Positions 1 to 9,157 of a stretch of DNA of 64,000 bases are shown one piece after another. The stretch's first letter is position 1, and every line of letters begins with the position of its first letter. The DNA is from Halorarum salinum (lineage in GTDB: Archaea > Halobacteriota > Halobacteria > Halobacteriales > Haloferacaceae). The stretch is from the NCBI RefSeq assembly GCF_013402875.1, contig NZ_CP058580.1:124001-188000 (forward strand), read 5' to 3'. The notes beneath the pieces are model-generated. The model worked only from the letters and a program-made list of their open reading frames with translations, was not told where the DNA came from and did no database searches. A program made the position numbers and the translations under genes.

Positions 1-335
1 GCTACGAGGACGTCTACGTCATCGACGAGGGGTTCTGGGAGTGGCACGAGCGCGGCTACCCGATGGCCGGCAGCGAGGTCGAAGGACAGCCGGCCTCCTA
101 CGAGATCCGCGGGCGGGTCGGACCCGCCCACGCCGGCGGGATGGCCTGGGCGTGGCACGACGAGTCGGGCCAGCGCGAGGCGGCGCCGATCGACGCGGAC
201 GGGAGCTACCTGCTCGAACTCAAGTTCTCGGGGCTCACGCGGTCCTCACCGATCCGCGTCGAGACGCCCGCCTACGAGTTCGAGGCCCCGCTGGCCGACC
301 TCCTCTCGACGACCGTGACCGGGCCGGACGCGTAG
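1..335 (+). CDS. Hypothetical protein, 3' part only
   Basis: The gene begins upstream of the window; 110 residues are readable from base 3 to the TAG at 333-335, with G/C-rich third positions typical of real haloarchaeal genes. The visible part has aromatic and acidic residues followed by beta-rich sequence, and no motif I can name. An internal ATG at 63 exists, but the coherent reading frame before it argues that this is not the start. It lies 133 bp before a Tat lipoprotein of the iron-transport type on the same strand, which may hint at a shared function, but that is inference. No function is proposed. Confidence 0.6.
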   Translation, partial: YEDVYVIDEGFWEWHERGYPMAGSEVEGQPASYEIRGRVGPAHAGGMAWAWHDESGQREAAPIDADGSYLLELKFSGLTRSSPIRVETPAYEFEAPLADLLSTTVTGPDA

Positions 336-468
336 CTCCAGTTCGGGTCGAGCGGTCGGCGAGGGGACGTGCCGGACGGGAGTCGACCCGGACGGCCACG
401 AACCGCGCCGGCCGACGTTCGAGAGGCGTACCAGAACCCCCTTTCCCCGGAGGGCGCAAAGCGGGTGC

Positions 469-1548
469 ATGGACAGACGCACGTTCCTCCGGGCCGCCGG
501 GGGCGCCGGACTCGCCGGGACGGCCGCGACCGCGGGCTGTCTCGGCTTCGAACTCTCGCAGGGCGGCGTCCCGCCCGTGCCCGAGAACCGCCCCGACGCC
601 GTCTACCATCCGAGCCACGTCGAGGGGATGGAGATGGCCGGGATGGGGGGCGGCGGCGACTACCAGGTGGCAGTGACGTACTCGTTCCCGCACCGCTTCT
701 GGAACGTGAACGGCGAGTCGGTCGAGCGGACGGACATCCAGGAGGACGACGCCGTCCACCTGATGACGGCCGTCTGGGACCCCGACACCGGACAGGTCCT
801 CCCCGAGACCGGGCTCTCCGTCGAGATCCTGCAGGGCGAGGAACTCGTCTCCCAGGAGGTGATCTACCCGATGCTCTCCCAGCCGATGGGCTTTCACTAC
901 GGCGCGAACTTCCCGCTCCCCGGCGACGGAACCTACACCGTCCGCGCGGACGTCGGCGCGGTGGGGACCCGGAAGACCGGCGAGTTCCGGGGGAAGTTCA
1001 CGGAACCGGCGAGCGCCGACGTCGAGTTCGAGTACGACGAGTCGGAGGTCAACGACATCGAGTTCGAGACGCTCGAGAACGCGGGCGAGGAGGGCGCCGT
1101 CGACCCGACGTCGATGGACATGCTGCCGTCCTCGGCCGCGCCCGCGGTCGAGGACCTCCCGGGCGAGGTGCTCGGCGAGGCGACCAGCAACGACGCCGTG
1201 CTCGTCGCGACGCTGCTCGACTCGCCGCCCGCCGGCATCGACGAGGAGGACTCGTACCTCGCCGTCTCCGCCCGGACGCCGTACAACCGGATGCTGATCC
1301 CCGCGATGGCGCTGGAGGCGACGCTGACGCGCGGGGGCGAGTCCGCCTTCGACGGCGAACTGACGGCGACGCTCGACCCCGACCTCTCGTACCACTACGG
1401 CGCCGTCGTCGACGGGGTGGAGGCGGGGGACGAACTCGAACTGACGCCGACCGTCTGGCCCCAGACCGCCAGACACGAGGGGTTCGAGACGGCCTTCGGC
1501 GCGCTGCTGGGCGGGATGCCGCCCGCGACCATCTCGGTCGGGGACTGA
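469..1548 (+). CDS. Tat-exported lipoprotein, DUF7350-type iron transport protein
   Basis: 359 residues. The N-terminus has a twin-arginine motif (DRRTFLRAA), a short hydrophobic stretch and a lipobox ending TAGC at about residue 24, so a lipid-anchored protein outside the cell is expected. The mature part begins with a Met/Gly/His-bearing stretch (EGMEMAGMGGG) and continues with two beta-rich halves, the first containing an FHYGANF motif and the second a YHYGAVV motif. This resembles haloarchaeal proteins annotated as iron transporters related to the Tp34/P19 periplasmic iron-binding family. Paired His/Tyr motifs would fit metal binding, but the ligand is not shown by sequence. The start is the ATG directly before the twin-arginine motif. 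Confidence 0.7.
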   Translation: MDRRTFLRAAGGAGLAGTAATAGCLGFELSQGGVPPVPENRPDAVYHPSHVEGMEMAGMGGGGDYQVAVTYSFPHRFWNVNGESVERTDIQEDDAVHLMTAVWDPDTGQVLPETGLSVEILQGEELVSQEVIYPMLSQPMGFHYGANFPLPGDGTYTVRADVGAVGTRKTGEFRGKFTEPASADVEFEYDESEVNDIEFETLENAGEEGAVDPTSMDMLPSSAAPAVEDLPGEVLGEATSNDAVLVATLLDSPPAGIDEEDSYLAVSARTPYNRMLIPAMALEATLTRGGESAFDGELTATLDPDLSYHYGAVVDGVEAGDELELTPTVWPQTARHEGFETAFGALLGGMPPATISVGD

Positions 1549-1710
1549 GCACCGCGCGACGGGGCGTCCCGCTCGTCGTTCCCCGACGCTGTCGTTCGCC
1601 CCGGGTGGTCGACCGATCGGGGCCGCGTATCGGGATGCGAGACCCCGACGTCGTCGCCGGCTCGGGGTGCGTCAACCCGTAACTAACGTCGTTCTTTGAG
1701 ACATCCGAAC

Positions 1711-1719
1711 GTATTACTA
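1711..1719 (+). promoter_or_regulatory. TATA-like box of the ABC-2 exporter operon
   Basis: The AT-rich sequence GTATTACTA lies about 25 bp before the GTG at 1741, in otherwise GC-rich DNA. This is the spacing expected for a leaderless haloarchaeal transcript, and it supports the GTG at 1741 over an upstream in-frame TTG at 1696. Confidence 0.5.
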
Positions 1720-1740
1720 CTGACACGTGATGGTCCGAAC

Positions 1741-2664
1741 GTGACGGCGATCAGAACCGAGGGACTGACGAAACGGTACGGGGACGTCGCCGCCGTCCGC
1801 GACGTGGACCTGGAAGTCGACCGGGGAGAGGTGTTCGGCTTCCTCGGCCCGAACGGCGCCGGCAAGTCTACCACGATCGACATGCTGCTGGACTTCGTCC
1901 GGCCGACCGGCGGCGAGATACGCGTCCTCGGCCACGACCCCCGAAGCGACCCACGAGCCGTTCGCGAGCGCGTCGGAATCCTTCCGGAGGGGTACGACCT
2001 CTACGACCGCCTGTCCGCTCGCAGGCACGTCGCGTTCGCGACGGAACTCGAGGGGAGCGACGACGACCCCGACGCCGTCCTGGCGCGCGTCGGTCTCGCC
2101 GACGACGCCGACCGCGCAGTCGGCGGCTTCTCGAAGGGAATGCGCCAGCGGCTCGCGCTGGCGATGGCGCTGGTCGGCGAACCGGACCTCCTCGTCCTCG
2201 ACGAGCCATCCGGCGGCCTCGACCCGAACGGCGCGACGGTGCTGCGCGACCTCGTCCGGGAGGAGGCGGACCGCGGCGCAGCCGTGTTCTTCTCCAGCCA
2301 CCTCATGGACCAGGTCGAAGCGGTCTGTGACCGGGTCGGGATCATGAATCGGGGTGAACTCCTCGCCGTGGACACGGTCGACGGCCTGCGCTCGACGTCT
2401 GGCTCCGCGTCAACTCTGGTGGTGTCGGTCGACGAGGTCCCGGACGTCTCCGGTCTCACCGTCACCGACGGGGTCAGCGACGTGGCAGTCGAGGAGGGGG
2501 CGTTGCGGATCGCCTGTTCCGATCCCGGCATCAAAGCCGACGTCATCTCGCGCATCGAGGACGCGGGGGCGTCCGTGACCGACATCGACGTCGAGGAGAC
2601 GGATCTGGCGGACCTCTTCGCCGAGTACACGAACGAGGCGCGCGCTCGGGAGGTGGACGCGTGA
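1741..2664 (+). CDS. ABC-2 type transporter ATP-binding protein
   Basis: 307 residues from a GTG start. All nucleotide-binding motifs are present: Walker A GPNGAGKST near residue 39, a signature variant (GGFSKGMRQRLALA) near residue 131, Walker B LLVLDEP and an H-loop (SSHLMD). The C-terminal 90 residues form the extra domain usual in drug or multicopper-type exporter ATPases (NosF/CcmA-like). It overlaps the downstream permease gene by four bases (GTGA), so the two should be co-translated and form one exporter. The substrate is not predictable. The start was chosen from the TATA spacing and because homologous proteins begin shortly before the EGLTKRYGD motif. Confidence 0.88.
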   Translation: MTAIRTEGLTKRYGDVAAVRDVDLEVDRGEVFGFLGPNGAGKSTTIDMLLDFVRPTGGEIRVLGHDPRSDPRAVRERVGILPEGYDLYDRLSARRHVAFATELEGSDDDPDAVLARVGLADDADRAVGGFSKGMRQRLALAMALVGEPDLLVLDEPSGGLDPNGATVLRDLVREEADRGAAVFFSSHLMDQVEAVCDRVGIMNRGELLAVDTVDGLRSTSGSASTLVVSVDEVPDVSGLTVTDGVSDVAVEEGALRIACSDPGIKADVISRIEDAGASVTDIDVEETDLADLFAEYTNEARAREVDA

Positions 2665-3509
2665 CGTCCGCGGCACTCGCCATCGCGAGGAAGGAGTTCG
2701 AGGACGCCGCCCGTTCGAAGCTCCTGTGGGGGCTCACGCTGGTGTTGCTCCTCGTGACGGTTCCGAGTTTCTACGGCATGACGAGCACCCCGTTCATCGA
2801 CGGCGCCGTCGACGCCACCGAGTGGCTTCCGGGCGCGTTCGAGAACTTCGTGGCTCCGCTCGCGATTATCGCGGCCTACCGGGCGGTCGTCGGCGAACGC
2901 GAGTCCGGGAGCCTCCGGGTGCTGTTCGGCCACCCCGTCACTCGCCGGGACGTCGTCGCCGGCAAGGTGCTCGGGCGGGTGGCGCTGGTCGGAGTCGTGC
3001 TGCTCGTCGCGACGCTCGGCCTCGGCGCCGCCGTCGTCGCGGCCTACGGAACTATCCCCGCGAGGTTGTTCGCGACGATGTCGGCGTACGTCGTGGCGTA
3101 CGGCGCCGTTTGGACCGCGGTCACCGTCGGCGTCTCCGCGGCAGCCCCCTCACGGCTACGGGCCATCGCCGGCATGCTCGGCCTCTTCCTGTTCTTCGGT
3201 CCGTTCCAGCTCTGGAGGAACCTCGGCGTCCCGCTCGTCGCACTGGTGGTCACTGGAAGCGCGTCGACCGCCGGCATCAGCCAACTCGATCCGAGCACGT
3301 GGCCGACGTGGTACCTCTACGCCCAGCGGCTCAACCCGATGCGGAACTTCATGATGGGCCGGGAGTTCGTCGGAAGCCTCGCCGATCCGTCGATCGGCTA
3401 CCTCGGCGGCATCCGGGTCCAGTTGTTCGGCTTCGCGGTGCTTCTCGCGTGGGCCGCGGTCCCGCTGGCGGTCGGCTACTGGCGGTTCGAACGGGCCGAC
3501 CTCACCTGA
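2661..3509 (+). CDS. ABC-2 type transporter permease
   Basis: 282 residues with about six hydrophobic segments. It opens with the ALAIARKEFEDA motif typical of ABC-2/NosY-type permeases, in which a cytosolic N-terminal helix precedes the first membrane segment. The GTG start overlaps the ATPase stop (GTGA). It should be the membrane partner of the ATPase at 1741-2664, with two copies of each making a complete exporter. An ESGSLRVLFGHPVTRRD stretch after the second segment is the usual cytosolic loop of this family. The substrate is unknown. Confidence 0.85.
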   Translation: MTSAALAIARKEFEDAARSKLLWGLTLVLLLVTVPSFYGMTSTPFIDGAVDATEWLPGAFENFVAPLAIIAAYRAVVGERESGSLRVLFGHPVTRRDVVAGKVLGRVALVGVVLLVATLGLGAAVVAAYGTIPARLFATMSAYVVAYGAVWTAVTVGVSAAAPSRLRAIAGMLGLFLFFGPFQLWRNLGVPLVALVVTGSASTAGISQLDPSTWPTWYLYAQRLNPMRNFMMGREFVGSLADPSIGYLGGIRVQLFGFAVLLAWAAVPLAVGYWRFERADLT

Positions 3510-3725
3510 CCGACGAGCCCCCGTACCCGACCGGGCAGACGGGCCCCCGTACCCGGGGTGTGGCTTTCGTCCGGAGGGCCTCGAACCGCGACGTGTCCGA
3601 TGGAGCACCGTGGTGCCGGACGGGGCCGAGGCCATCGTCCGACCCGGGGGTGACCGGCACAACTCCGTCCTACCGTCCGTACACGGGTGCTAACAATCCG
3701 TGCTCCGCCGGAACGTCCGACCCGA

Positions 3726-4916
3726 ATGTCGAGTCCCGAGAACGGGACCGGACGGCTCCCGGTGGCGATCCCGTGGTCGTCGCCGACGGTCCGCGTCGCC
3801 CTCCTGAGCACGCTGCTGGCGCCGCTCGGGGTGCCGCTCATCAGCCCCGCGCTGCCGACCATCCGGGACGCCCTCCTGCTCACGGACGCGCAGGCGAGCC
3901 TGCTCGTCTCGACGTACTTTCTCACCGGCATCGTCCTCTCGCCGTTCATCGGACTGCTCGCGGACCGGATCGGCCGGCGGCGCGTGCTCGTCCCGTCGCT
4001 GTTCGTCTTCAGCCTCGCCGGCGCGTCCATCGCGCTCGGGCCGCGGTTCGAACTCGTCCTCGCCGTCCGGGTCGTCCAGGGAACCGCCGCCGCCGCGCTG
4101 TTCATCACGACCGTCACGCTCATCGCCGACACCGTCGAGGGGATCCAGCGCAACACCGTCCTCGGGGTGAACACCGCGGTGCTCTCGGCGGGGGCGGCCG
4201 TCTACCCCCTCGTCGGCGGGGCGCTGGCGTCGATCTCCTGGAACGCGCCGTTCGCCGCCTACCTCCTCGGCCTCCCGGTCGCGCTGTTCGCCCACCGGGT
4301 GCTACCCGAACCGGCGCGCGAGCGTGAGACGCGCACCCTCGCGTACCTCCGGCGGGTCGCGTCCGCGCTGCCGGCGCGGGACGCGACGGCGCTGTATGGG
4401 TCCGCGTTCCTCGTCGAACTGCTGCTGTTCGGCTCCGCGCTGACGGCCGTGCCGTTCGTGCTCGCGGGGACCTACGGGCTCTCTCCCGTCGTCATCGGCG
4501 GGGTCGTGACGCTGGCGGAGGTCGCCTCGGTCGTCACGTCCGCGCTGAACGGCAGGTTCGCCGGGCGGTTCACGAACGCCGGCATCGTCGCCGCCGGCTT
4601 CGTCGGCATCGCCGTCGGCCTCGTCTCCGCCGGATGGGCGCCGAGCGCCCCGGCGCTCGTCGTCGCGACGGTCGTGCTCGGCGCCGGATGGGGGACGGTG
4701 CTCCCCTCGCTCGACGCCGGCGTGAGCGACGCCGTCCCGACGCGGTTCCGCGCCGGGGCGCTGAGCCTCCGGAACAGCACGACGTTCCTCGGGCGGGCGC
4801 TCGGACCGGTGCTGTTCGCGACGCTCGCGGTCGGACGGGGGTACCGGCCGCTGCTGCTGGCCGCCGGGGTGGGCGCGCTCGCGTTCGCGCCGCTCGTGGT
4901 GATTCTATCACGGTGA
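3726..4916 (+). CDS. Major facilitator superfamily transporter
   Basis: 396 residues, with about 12 hydrophobic segments. The loop after the second segment has the MFS signature GLLADRIGRRRVLVPS, and the fourth and fifth segments include a VRVVQGTAAAALF stretch as in drug:H+ antiporters (DHA1 family). This supports efflux of an organic compound, but the substrate is not deducible. The ATG at 3726 follows an intergenic stretch of 216 bp; an in-frame GTG at 3687 would add 13 basic residues and is less likely. The gene ends 18 bp before the convergent metal ATPase gene. Confidence 0.82.
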   Translation: MSSPENGTGRLPVAIPWSSPTVRVALLSTLLAPLGVPLISPALPTIRDALLLTDAQASLLVSTYFLTGIVLSPFIGLLADRIGRRRVLVPSLFVFSLAGASIALGPRFELVLAVRVVQGTAAAALFITTVTLIADTVEGIQRNTVLGVNTAVLSAGAAVYPLVGGALASISWNAPFAAYLLGLPVALFAHRVLPEPARERETRTLAYLRRVASALPARDATALYGSAFLVELLLFGSALTAVPFVLAGTYGLSPVVIGGVVTLAEVASVVTSALNGRFAGRFTNAGIVAAGFVGIAVGLVSAGWAPSAPALVVATVVLGAGWGTVLPSLDAGVSDAVPTRFRAGALSLRNSTTFLGRALGPVLFATLAVGRGYRPLLLAAGVGALAFAPLVVILSR

Positions 4917-4934
4917 CGACGGCGGGAACCGACC

Positions 4935-7631
4935 TCAGGCGGTCGACTCCGTCGCCTCCGCCGGAGTCGCCGTGTCGGCCGGACCCGCAGGGTCCTCGGG
5001 CGAGATGCCCGCCAGCCGCATCGCGTTCGCCGTCACGGCGGTCGTCATCCCCGCGTCGCCGACGAGTACGGCCGCCCAGATGGGGACCAGCCCGAACGGG
5101 ACGGCGAGCGCGAGCGCCGCCTTCGCCGCGAGGCTCGTCCAGACGTTCTGCCGGATGATGCCGTTCCCGCGGTTCGCGAGTTCGTACAGGTACGGGAGCT
5201 TCGTGAGGTCGTCGGCCAGCAGGGCGATGTCGGCGGTCTCGAGCGCCGTGTCGGTGCCCGCGGCGCCCATCGCGACCCCGACCGTCGCGGTCGCCAGCGC
5301 CGGCGCGTCGTTGATGCCGTCGCCGACCATCGCCACGGTTCCGTGCTCGGCCATCAGCTCCTCGACGGCCGCGACCTTCTCCTCGGGGAGCAGCGCGGCG
5401 CGGTACTCGTCGACGCCGATCTCCCCGGCGATGGCGCGGGCGGTCCGGTCGTTGTCGCCGGTGAGCATGGCGGTGGCGACGCCGGCCTCGCGGAGGCGCT
5501 CGACGGTCCGCCGTGCCTCGGGGCGCACCTCGTCGGCCACGGCGATGACCCCCTCGAGTTCGTCCTCGGTCCCCACCAGCACGACCGTCTTGCCCTCCGA
5601 CTGGAGCGCCGGCACGGTGTCCTCCAGCAGGTCGAGACAGTCGTGTCGCTCGCAGAGCCGTCGGGTGGTTCGGGTGACGACGCCGCCGTCGGTGGCGGCG
5701 TGGACGTGCGAGAGGTCGAAGCCGAGCTCCTCGAACAGCCCGGGCTTGCCGGCGTAGTGCTGGCGGCCGTCGAGTTCGGCGGCGACCCCCTTGCCGGTGA
5801 TGCTCTCGAAGCCGGAGATCTCGCGGTCGTCGGCCGTCTCCGCTGCTCCCGACGCGCCGGCCGCCACGACCCCGGGCGCCGGGGACCCGTCCTCCGCCGG
5901 TCCGGTCGCCGACCCGTTCCGCTCGGCGTGTTCGACGATGGCGTCGCCGATGGGGTGCTCGGAGCGGAGCTCCAGCCCGCGGGCACACTCCAGCACCTCG
6001 GCCTCCGACCGGTCCCCGAGCGGGATCACGTCGGTGACGGCGAGTTCGCCCCGGGTCAGCGTGCCCGTCTTGTCGAACGCCACCGCGTCGACCTCGCCCA
6101 TCGCCTCCAGGTGGTCGCCGCCCTTCACGAGCACGCCGTTTCGCGCGGCGCTCGTGAGCCCGGAGACGACCGTGACGGGCGTCGAGATGACGAACGCACA
6201 CGGACACGCGAGCACGACGAGCGTCAGCCCGTACACGACGTACGTCTGCCAGCCCAGCCCGAACGCGAGCGGCGGGACGACCGCGAGCAGGACGGCCGCC
6301 GTCACGACGACGGGCGTGTAGTAGCCCGCGAAGCGCTCGACGAACTGCTCGCGCTCGGTCCGGTTCGCCTGGGCGTCCTCCACGAGTTCGACGATGCGGG
6401 CGAGAGTGTCCTCCCCGGCCTCGGAGGTGACCTCCACCTCGAGGTACCCCTCCTCGTTGACGGTGCCGGCGAACACCCCGTCGTCGACGGTCTTGTCCAC
6501 CGGGACGCTCTCGCCGGTCACCGGCGCCTGGTTCACCGCGCTCGCGCCGTCGAGGACGACCCCGTCGCGGGGGATCTTCTCGCCGGGACGCACGACGACC
6601 GTCTCGCCCACCTCGACGACGTCGGCCGGGACGGTCACCTCCTCGCCGTCCCGGAGCACCGTCGCTTCGTCGGGCGAGAGGTCCATCAGCTCCCGGAGCG
6701 AGGTGCGCGCGCGGTCGATGGCGTACTCCTCCAGCAGCTCCGAGACGCCGAACAGCGTCGCGAGCATCGCGGCCTCGAAGTAGAACGGCTCGGCGAAGCC
6801 GACGCTCACGGCGACCGCGCCGGCGATGGCGACGCTCATCAGCAGGTCCATGTCGAGGCTGCGGTTCACGAGCGAGTAGTAGCCGTTCCGGAACACGGTC
6901 GCGCCCGCCAGCGCCACGGCCCCGAGGTAGAACAGGTAGCCCAGGACCAGGTCGACGCCGACGACGCCGACCGTCGGCCCCGTCGCGCCGGTGAGCGGGT
7001 TCGCCAGCAGGAACCCGCCCGCGGTCAGCCCGGCGGCGAGCCACGTGGCGATCGCGCGCCTGCTCCGCCAGACGCTCTCGCGGTCGGGCGCCTCCTCGTC
7101 CCCGTCGGCGGAGGTGCCGGTCACCTCGTAGCCGGCCGCCTCGACGGCCGAGACGAGGTCGTCGACGTCGGTCCGGTCGGGATCGTAGCGCACGACGACG
7201 GTCCCCGTCGTCGGCAGCGTGTCGGCCTCGCGGACGCCCTCGACGCCCGAGAGGGCGTTCCCGACCGTCCCCGCGCAGGAGGCACAGTCCATCGAGGGCA
7301 CCGAGAGGCGGAGCGTCCCGTCGCCGCCGTCGGCGACGACCTCGTAGCCGGCCGCCTCCACGCGCTCGACGACCGCGTCGGCGTCCGCCCGGTCGCGGTC
7401 GTACGTGACGCGCAGTCGGCCGGTCGTCGGCCGCGGGTCGACCCCCCGGACGCCGTCGAGCTTGGAGACGCTCGACTCCACCTTGCCGGCACAGGACGGA
7501 CAGTCCATCTCCGGCACCGAGAGCTCTAGCTCCGCCCGCGACCCGGCGGCGTCGCTTCCCCCCTCGCCCGCCGACGAGCCGGCCTCCGCGTCGTCGGGCG
7601 GCCCGGTCGATCGATCCGTCGAGTCGGTCAT
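4935..7631 (-). CDS. Heavy-metal P1B-type ATPase, Zn/Cd/Pb class
   Basis: 898 residues. Two N-terminal heavy-metal-associated domains carry MDCPSC and MDCASC metal motifs. They are followed by eight predicted membrane segments, a transmembrane ACPCAFVIS motif (CPC near residue 475), the phosphorylation site DKTGTLTRG (near 519), the SEHPIG motif and the hinge MVGDGINDAP. After the hinge, a Lys in segment 7 (LAAKAALAL) and VGDAGMT in segment 8 match the ZntA-type class P1B-2 rather than copper pumps, so export of Zn2+, Cd2+ or Pb2+ is expected. An acidic Asp/Glu/Ser tail precedes the first domain. The ATG at 7631 was preferred over a GTG one codon upstream. Confidence 0.9.
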   Translation of the reverse strand: MTDSTDRSTGPPDDAEAGSSAGEGGSDAAGSRAELELSVPEMDCPSCAGKVESSVSKLDGVRGVDPRPTTGRLRVTYDRDRADADAVVERVEAAGYEVVADGGDGTLRLSVPSMDCASCAGTVGNALSGVEGVREADTLPTTGTVVVRYDPDRTDVDDLVSAVEAAGYEVTGTSADGDEEAPDRESVWRSRRAIATWLAAGLTAGGFLLANPLTGATGPTVGVVGVDLVLGYLFYLGAVALAGATVFRNGYYSLVNRSLDMDLLMSVAIAGAVAVSVGFAEPFYFEAAMLATLFGVSELLEEYAIDRARTSLRELMDLSPDEATVLRDGEEVTVPADVVEVGETVVVRPGEKIPRDGVVLDGASAVNQAPVTGESVPVDKTVDDGVFAGTVNEEGYLEVEVTSEAGEDTLARIVELVEDAQANRTEREQFVERFAGYYTPVVVTAAVLLAVVPPLAFGLGWQTYVVYGLTLVVLACPCAFVISTPVTVVSGLTSAARNGVLVKGGDHLEAMGEVDAVAFDKTGTLTRGELAVTDVIPLGDRSEAEVLECARGLELRSEHPIGDAIVEHAERNGSATGPAEDGSPAPGVVAAGASGAAETADDREISGFESITGKGVAAELDGRQHYAGKPGLFEELGFDLSHVHAATDGGVVTRTTRRLCERHDCLDLLEDTVPALQSEGKTVVLVGTEDELEGVIAVADEVRPEARRTVERLREAGVATAMLTGDNDRTARAIAGEIGVDEYRAALLPEEKVAAVEELMAEHGTVAMVGDGINDAPALATATVGVAMGAAGTDTALETADIALLADDLTKLPYLYELANRGNGIIRQNVWTSLAAKAALALAVPFGLVPIWAAVLVGDAGMTTAVTANAMRLAGISPEDPAGPADTATPAEATESTA

Positions 7632-7819
7632 CACCGGAGGTCGGCGCCGCGCGAGTATTAAACTGGCTGCTACCGACCGGCGGATATTGAGTAGTCTTTA
7701 CTAGTTTTCTCGCGCTCCATTAATAACTCTCCCGGCGGACCTGAGCCGCCCGAGGCCGACGGCGGGTGGCCGCGCCGCGGGTCGAAGGCAACCGGGGAGA
7801 GCCGCTGGCCGCGAGCGGC
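7632..7819. promoter_or_regulatory. Promoter region of the metal ATPase gene
   Basis: These 188 bp separate the ATPase start from the 3' end of the FemAB-like gene. They contain several AT-rich blocks in GC-rich DNA, including TATTAAACT near 7656 and ATTAATAAC near 7720, and a short inverted repeat TAGT-CTTT-ACTA at 7692-7703. A metal-responsive promoter is plausible, but no known operator is recognised. Confidence 0.35.
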
Positions 7820-8815
7820 TCAGCGGAGCCGCTTGTACAGTTTCGCGGCGGCCTTCATGTCCCAGCTTCCCCGGTTCAGCGCCTGGTACCTGCGGAGTTC
7901 GGGCGCGAACTTGGCCTTGTACGTACAGAGGTCCGGGTTGTTCGCGCCGAGGAGGTCGTAGGCGGTGCAGCCGCGGGCCTTCGCCGCCCGGAACGCGTGC
8001 CAGTACATGAGGTCGTAGACGGGGACGGGCAGGGAGACGTCGGCGGCCGACTGCCAGCCGTACACGGTGCCGTCGTGTTCGAGGGACACCTCCCCGCCGC
8101 AGAACTCCCCCTCGTATCGGCAGACGTGGGCGTGGACGACCCCGTCAGGGAGTTCCGACAGGAGGCTCGAGACGAACGAGGGCGTGACGTTGTAGTCGGC
8201 GTCCTTCCGCTCGTGGAGGGCGGCCGCCTCCTCGATGATCCGTTCCACCTCGCCGGCGTCCGCCCGCGATATCTCGAGGCCGTCGGCGTCCGTCCGCAGG
8301 GTCCTGCGGAGGCTCTTGCTGAACGTCGCCAGCAGGTCCCCCTCGTCGGCGGTCAGGTCGAGCACGTAGGTGTAGCGGGGCGTCGCGTCGTAGCCGGCCC
8401 AGAGGAACGGCCGCTCGTCGTCGTACGCGGGGTTCGTCCGGACGTTGACGTACCGCGGGTCGAACTCGCGGTCGACCGCCCCGAGCACCGCCTCGACGAA
8501 CCGTCGGTTGCGCTGCTCGCGCTTGCGCGGCTTCAGCTTCCCGGCGTTCAACGGAACCGGCCCGAGGTAGTGGACCTTCAGGTCGGGCGGCGGCGAGAAC
8601 GCCGCGGCGAACGGCCCCTTCCGCATCTCGAAGACGGGGAACAGACCCACGGGTTCCTGCCCCCTGTAGCCGACGTACGGGTGGAGCCGCGCGCCGACGT
8701 GGTCGGCACACGTCGTCAGGAACTCGTAGCGGTGGAACGGCGACGCCTGATCGCTCCCCGCCAGGAGCTCGTTCCACGACGCCCCGTCGGCCATCTCCTC
8801 GACGTCGATGCTCAT
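7820..8815 (-). CDS. FemAB/GNAT-fold acyltransferase
   Basis: 331 residues. The length, two-part organisation and motifs fit FemAB-like proteins, which contain tandem GNAT folds: an N-terminal ASPFHRYEF segment, a central block around FSKSLRRTLR, and a C-terminal block with GGEVSLEHDGTVYGW and YDLLGANNPDL. Bacterial members transfer aminoacyl groups to peptidoglycan precursors, but haloarchaea lack murein. The substrate is therefore unknown; surface-polymer modification is a guess based on family relatives in exopolysaccharide loci. The gene is divergent from cobT, with 342 bp between them. Confidence 0.7.
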   Translation of the reverse strand: MSIDVEEMADGASWNELLAGSDQASPFHRYEFLTTCADHVGARLHPYVGYRGQEPVGLFPVFEMRKGPFAAAFSPPPDLKVHYLGPVPLNAGKLKPRKREQRNRRFVEAVLGAVDREFDPRYVNVRTNPAYDDERPFLWAGYDATPRYTYVLDLTADEGDLLATFSKSLRRTLRTDADGLEISRADAGEVERIIEEAAALHERKDADYNVTPSFVSSLLSELPDGVVHAHVCRYEGEFCGGEVSLEHDGTVYGWQSAADVSLPVPVYDLMYWHAFRAAKARGCTAYDLLGANNPDLCTYKAKFAPELRRYQALNRGSWDMKAAAKLYKRLR

Positions 8816-9157
8816 CCGGCGACCTCCGCGAACGGGACCGCCGTCTCCGGACCCGAGCGCTCGGACGGCCGAGGACCGACGGAGCCGCCGCCGAGTGACC
8901 TCCCGAACGACCGGCCGGGCCCGGGGAGATAGCGTCGGGATATCCCGATCATTACCGCAAGAGGGGAGAGAGGATGGCTTTGTTATGGGCCGATTATCCC
9001 GAGCGGACTAGCTATCGGCGAGTTGGAAGCGAGTTAGTTACCGCATCCGAGCCGGCCGCGGGCGAACCCGGGCGTCCGACGCCCCGTCGACGACGAACAC
9101 AAGTCAGCCTTCACTACGACCAGTTCATTCAAGTTCGGCTCCGCCGACCCCGAAGGC
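8816..9157. promoter_or_regulatory. Divergent intergenic region with a 14-bp palindrome
   Basis: These 342 bp lie between the divergent FemAB-like gene and cobT, with no convincing gene inside. A perfect palindrome, TCGGGATATCCCGA, is at 8935-8948, and its half TATCCCGA recurs at 8995-9002. No cobalamin riboswitch is expected in archaea and none was recognised. The palindrome sits about 210 bp before the cobT start and 120 bp before the FemAB-like start, so it could serve either direction. Confidence 0.4.

Noticed and set aside
8816-9157. Possible cobalamin riboswitch before cobT
   Set aside because: No B12-box-like conserved element was visible, and such riboswitches are not expected in haloarchaea.
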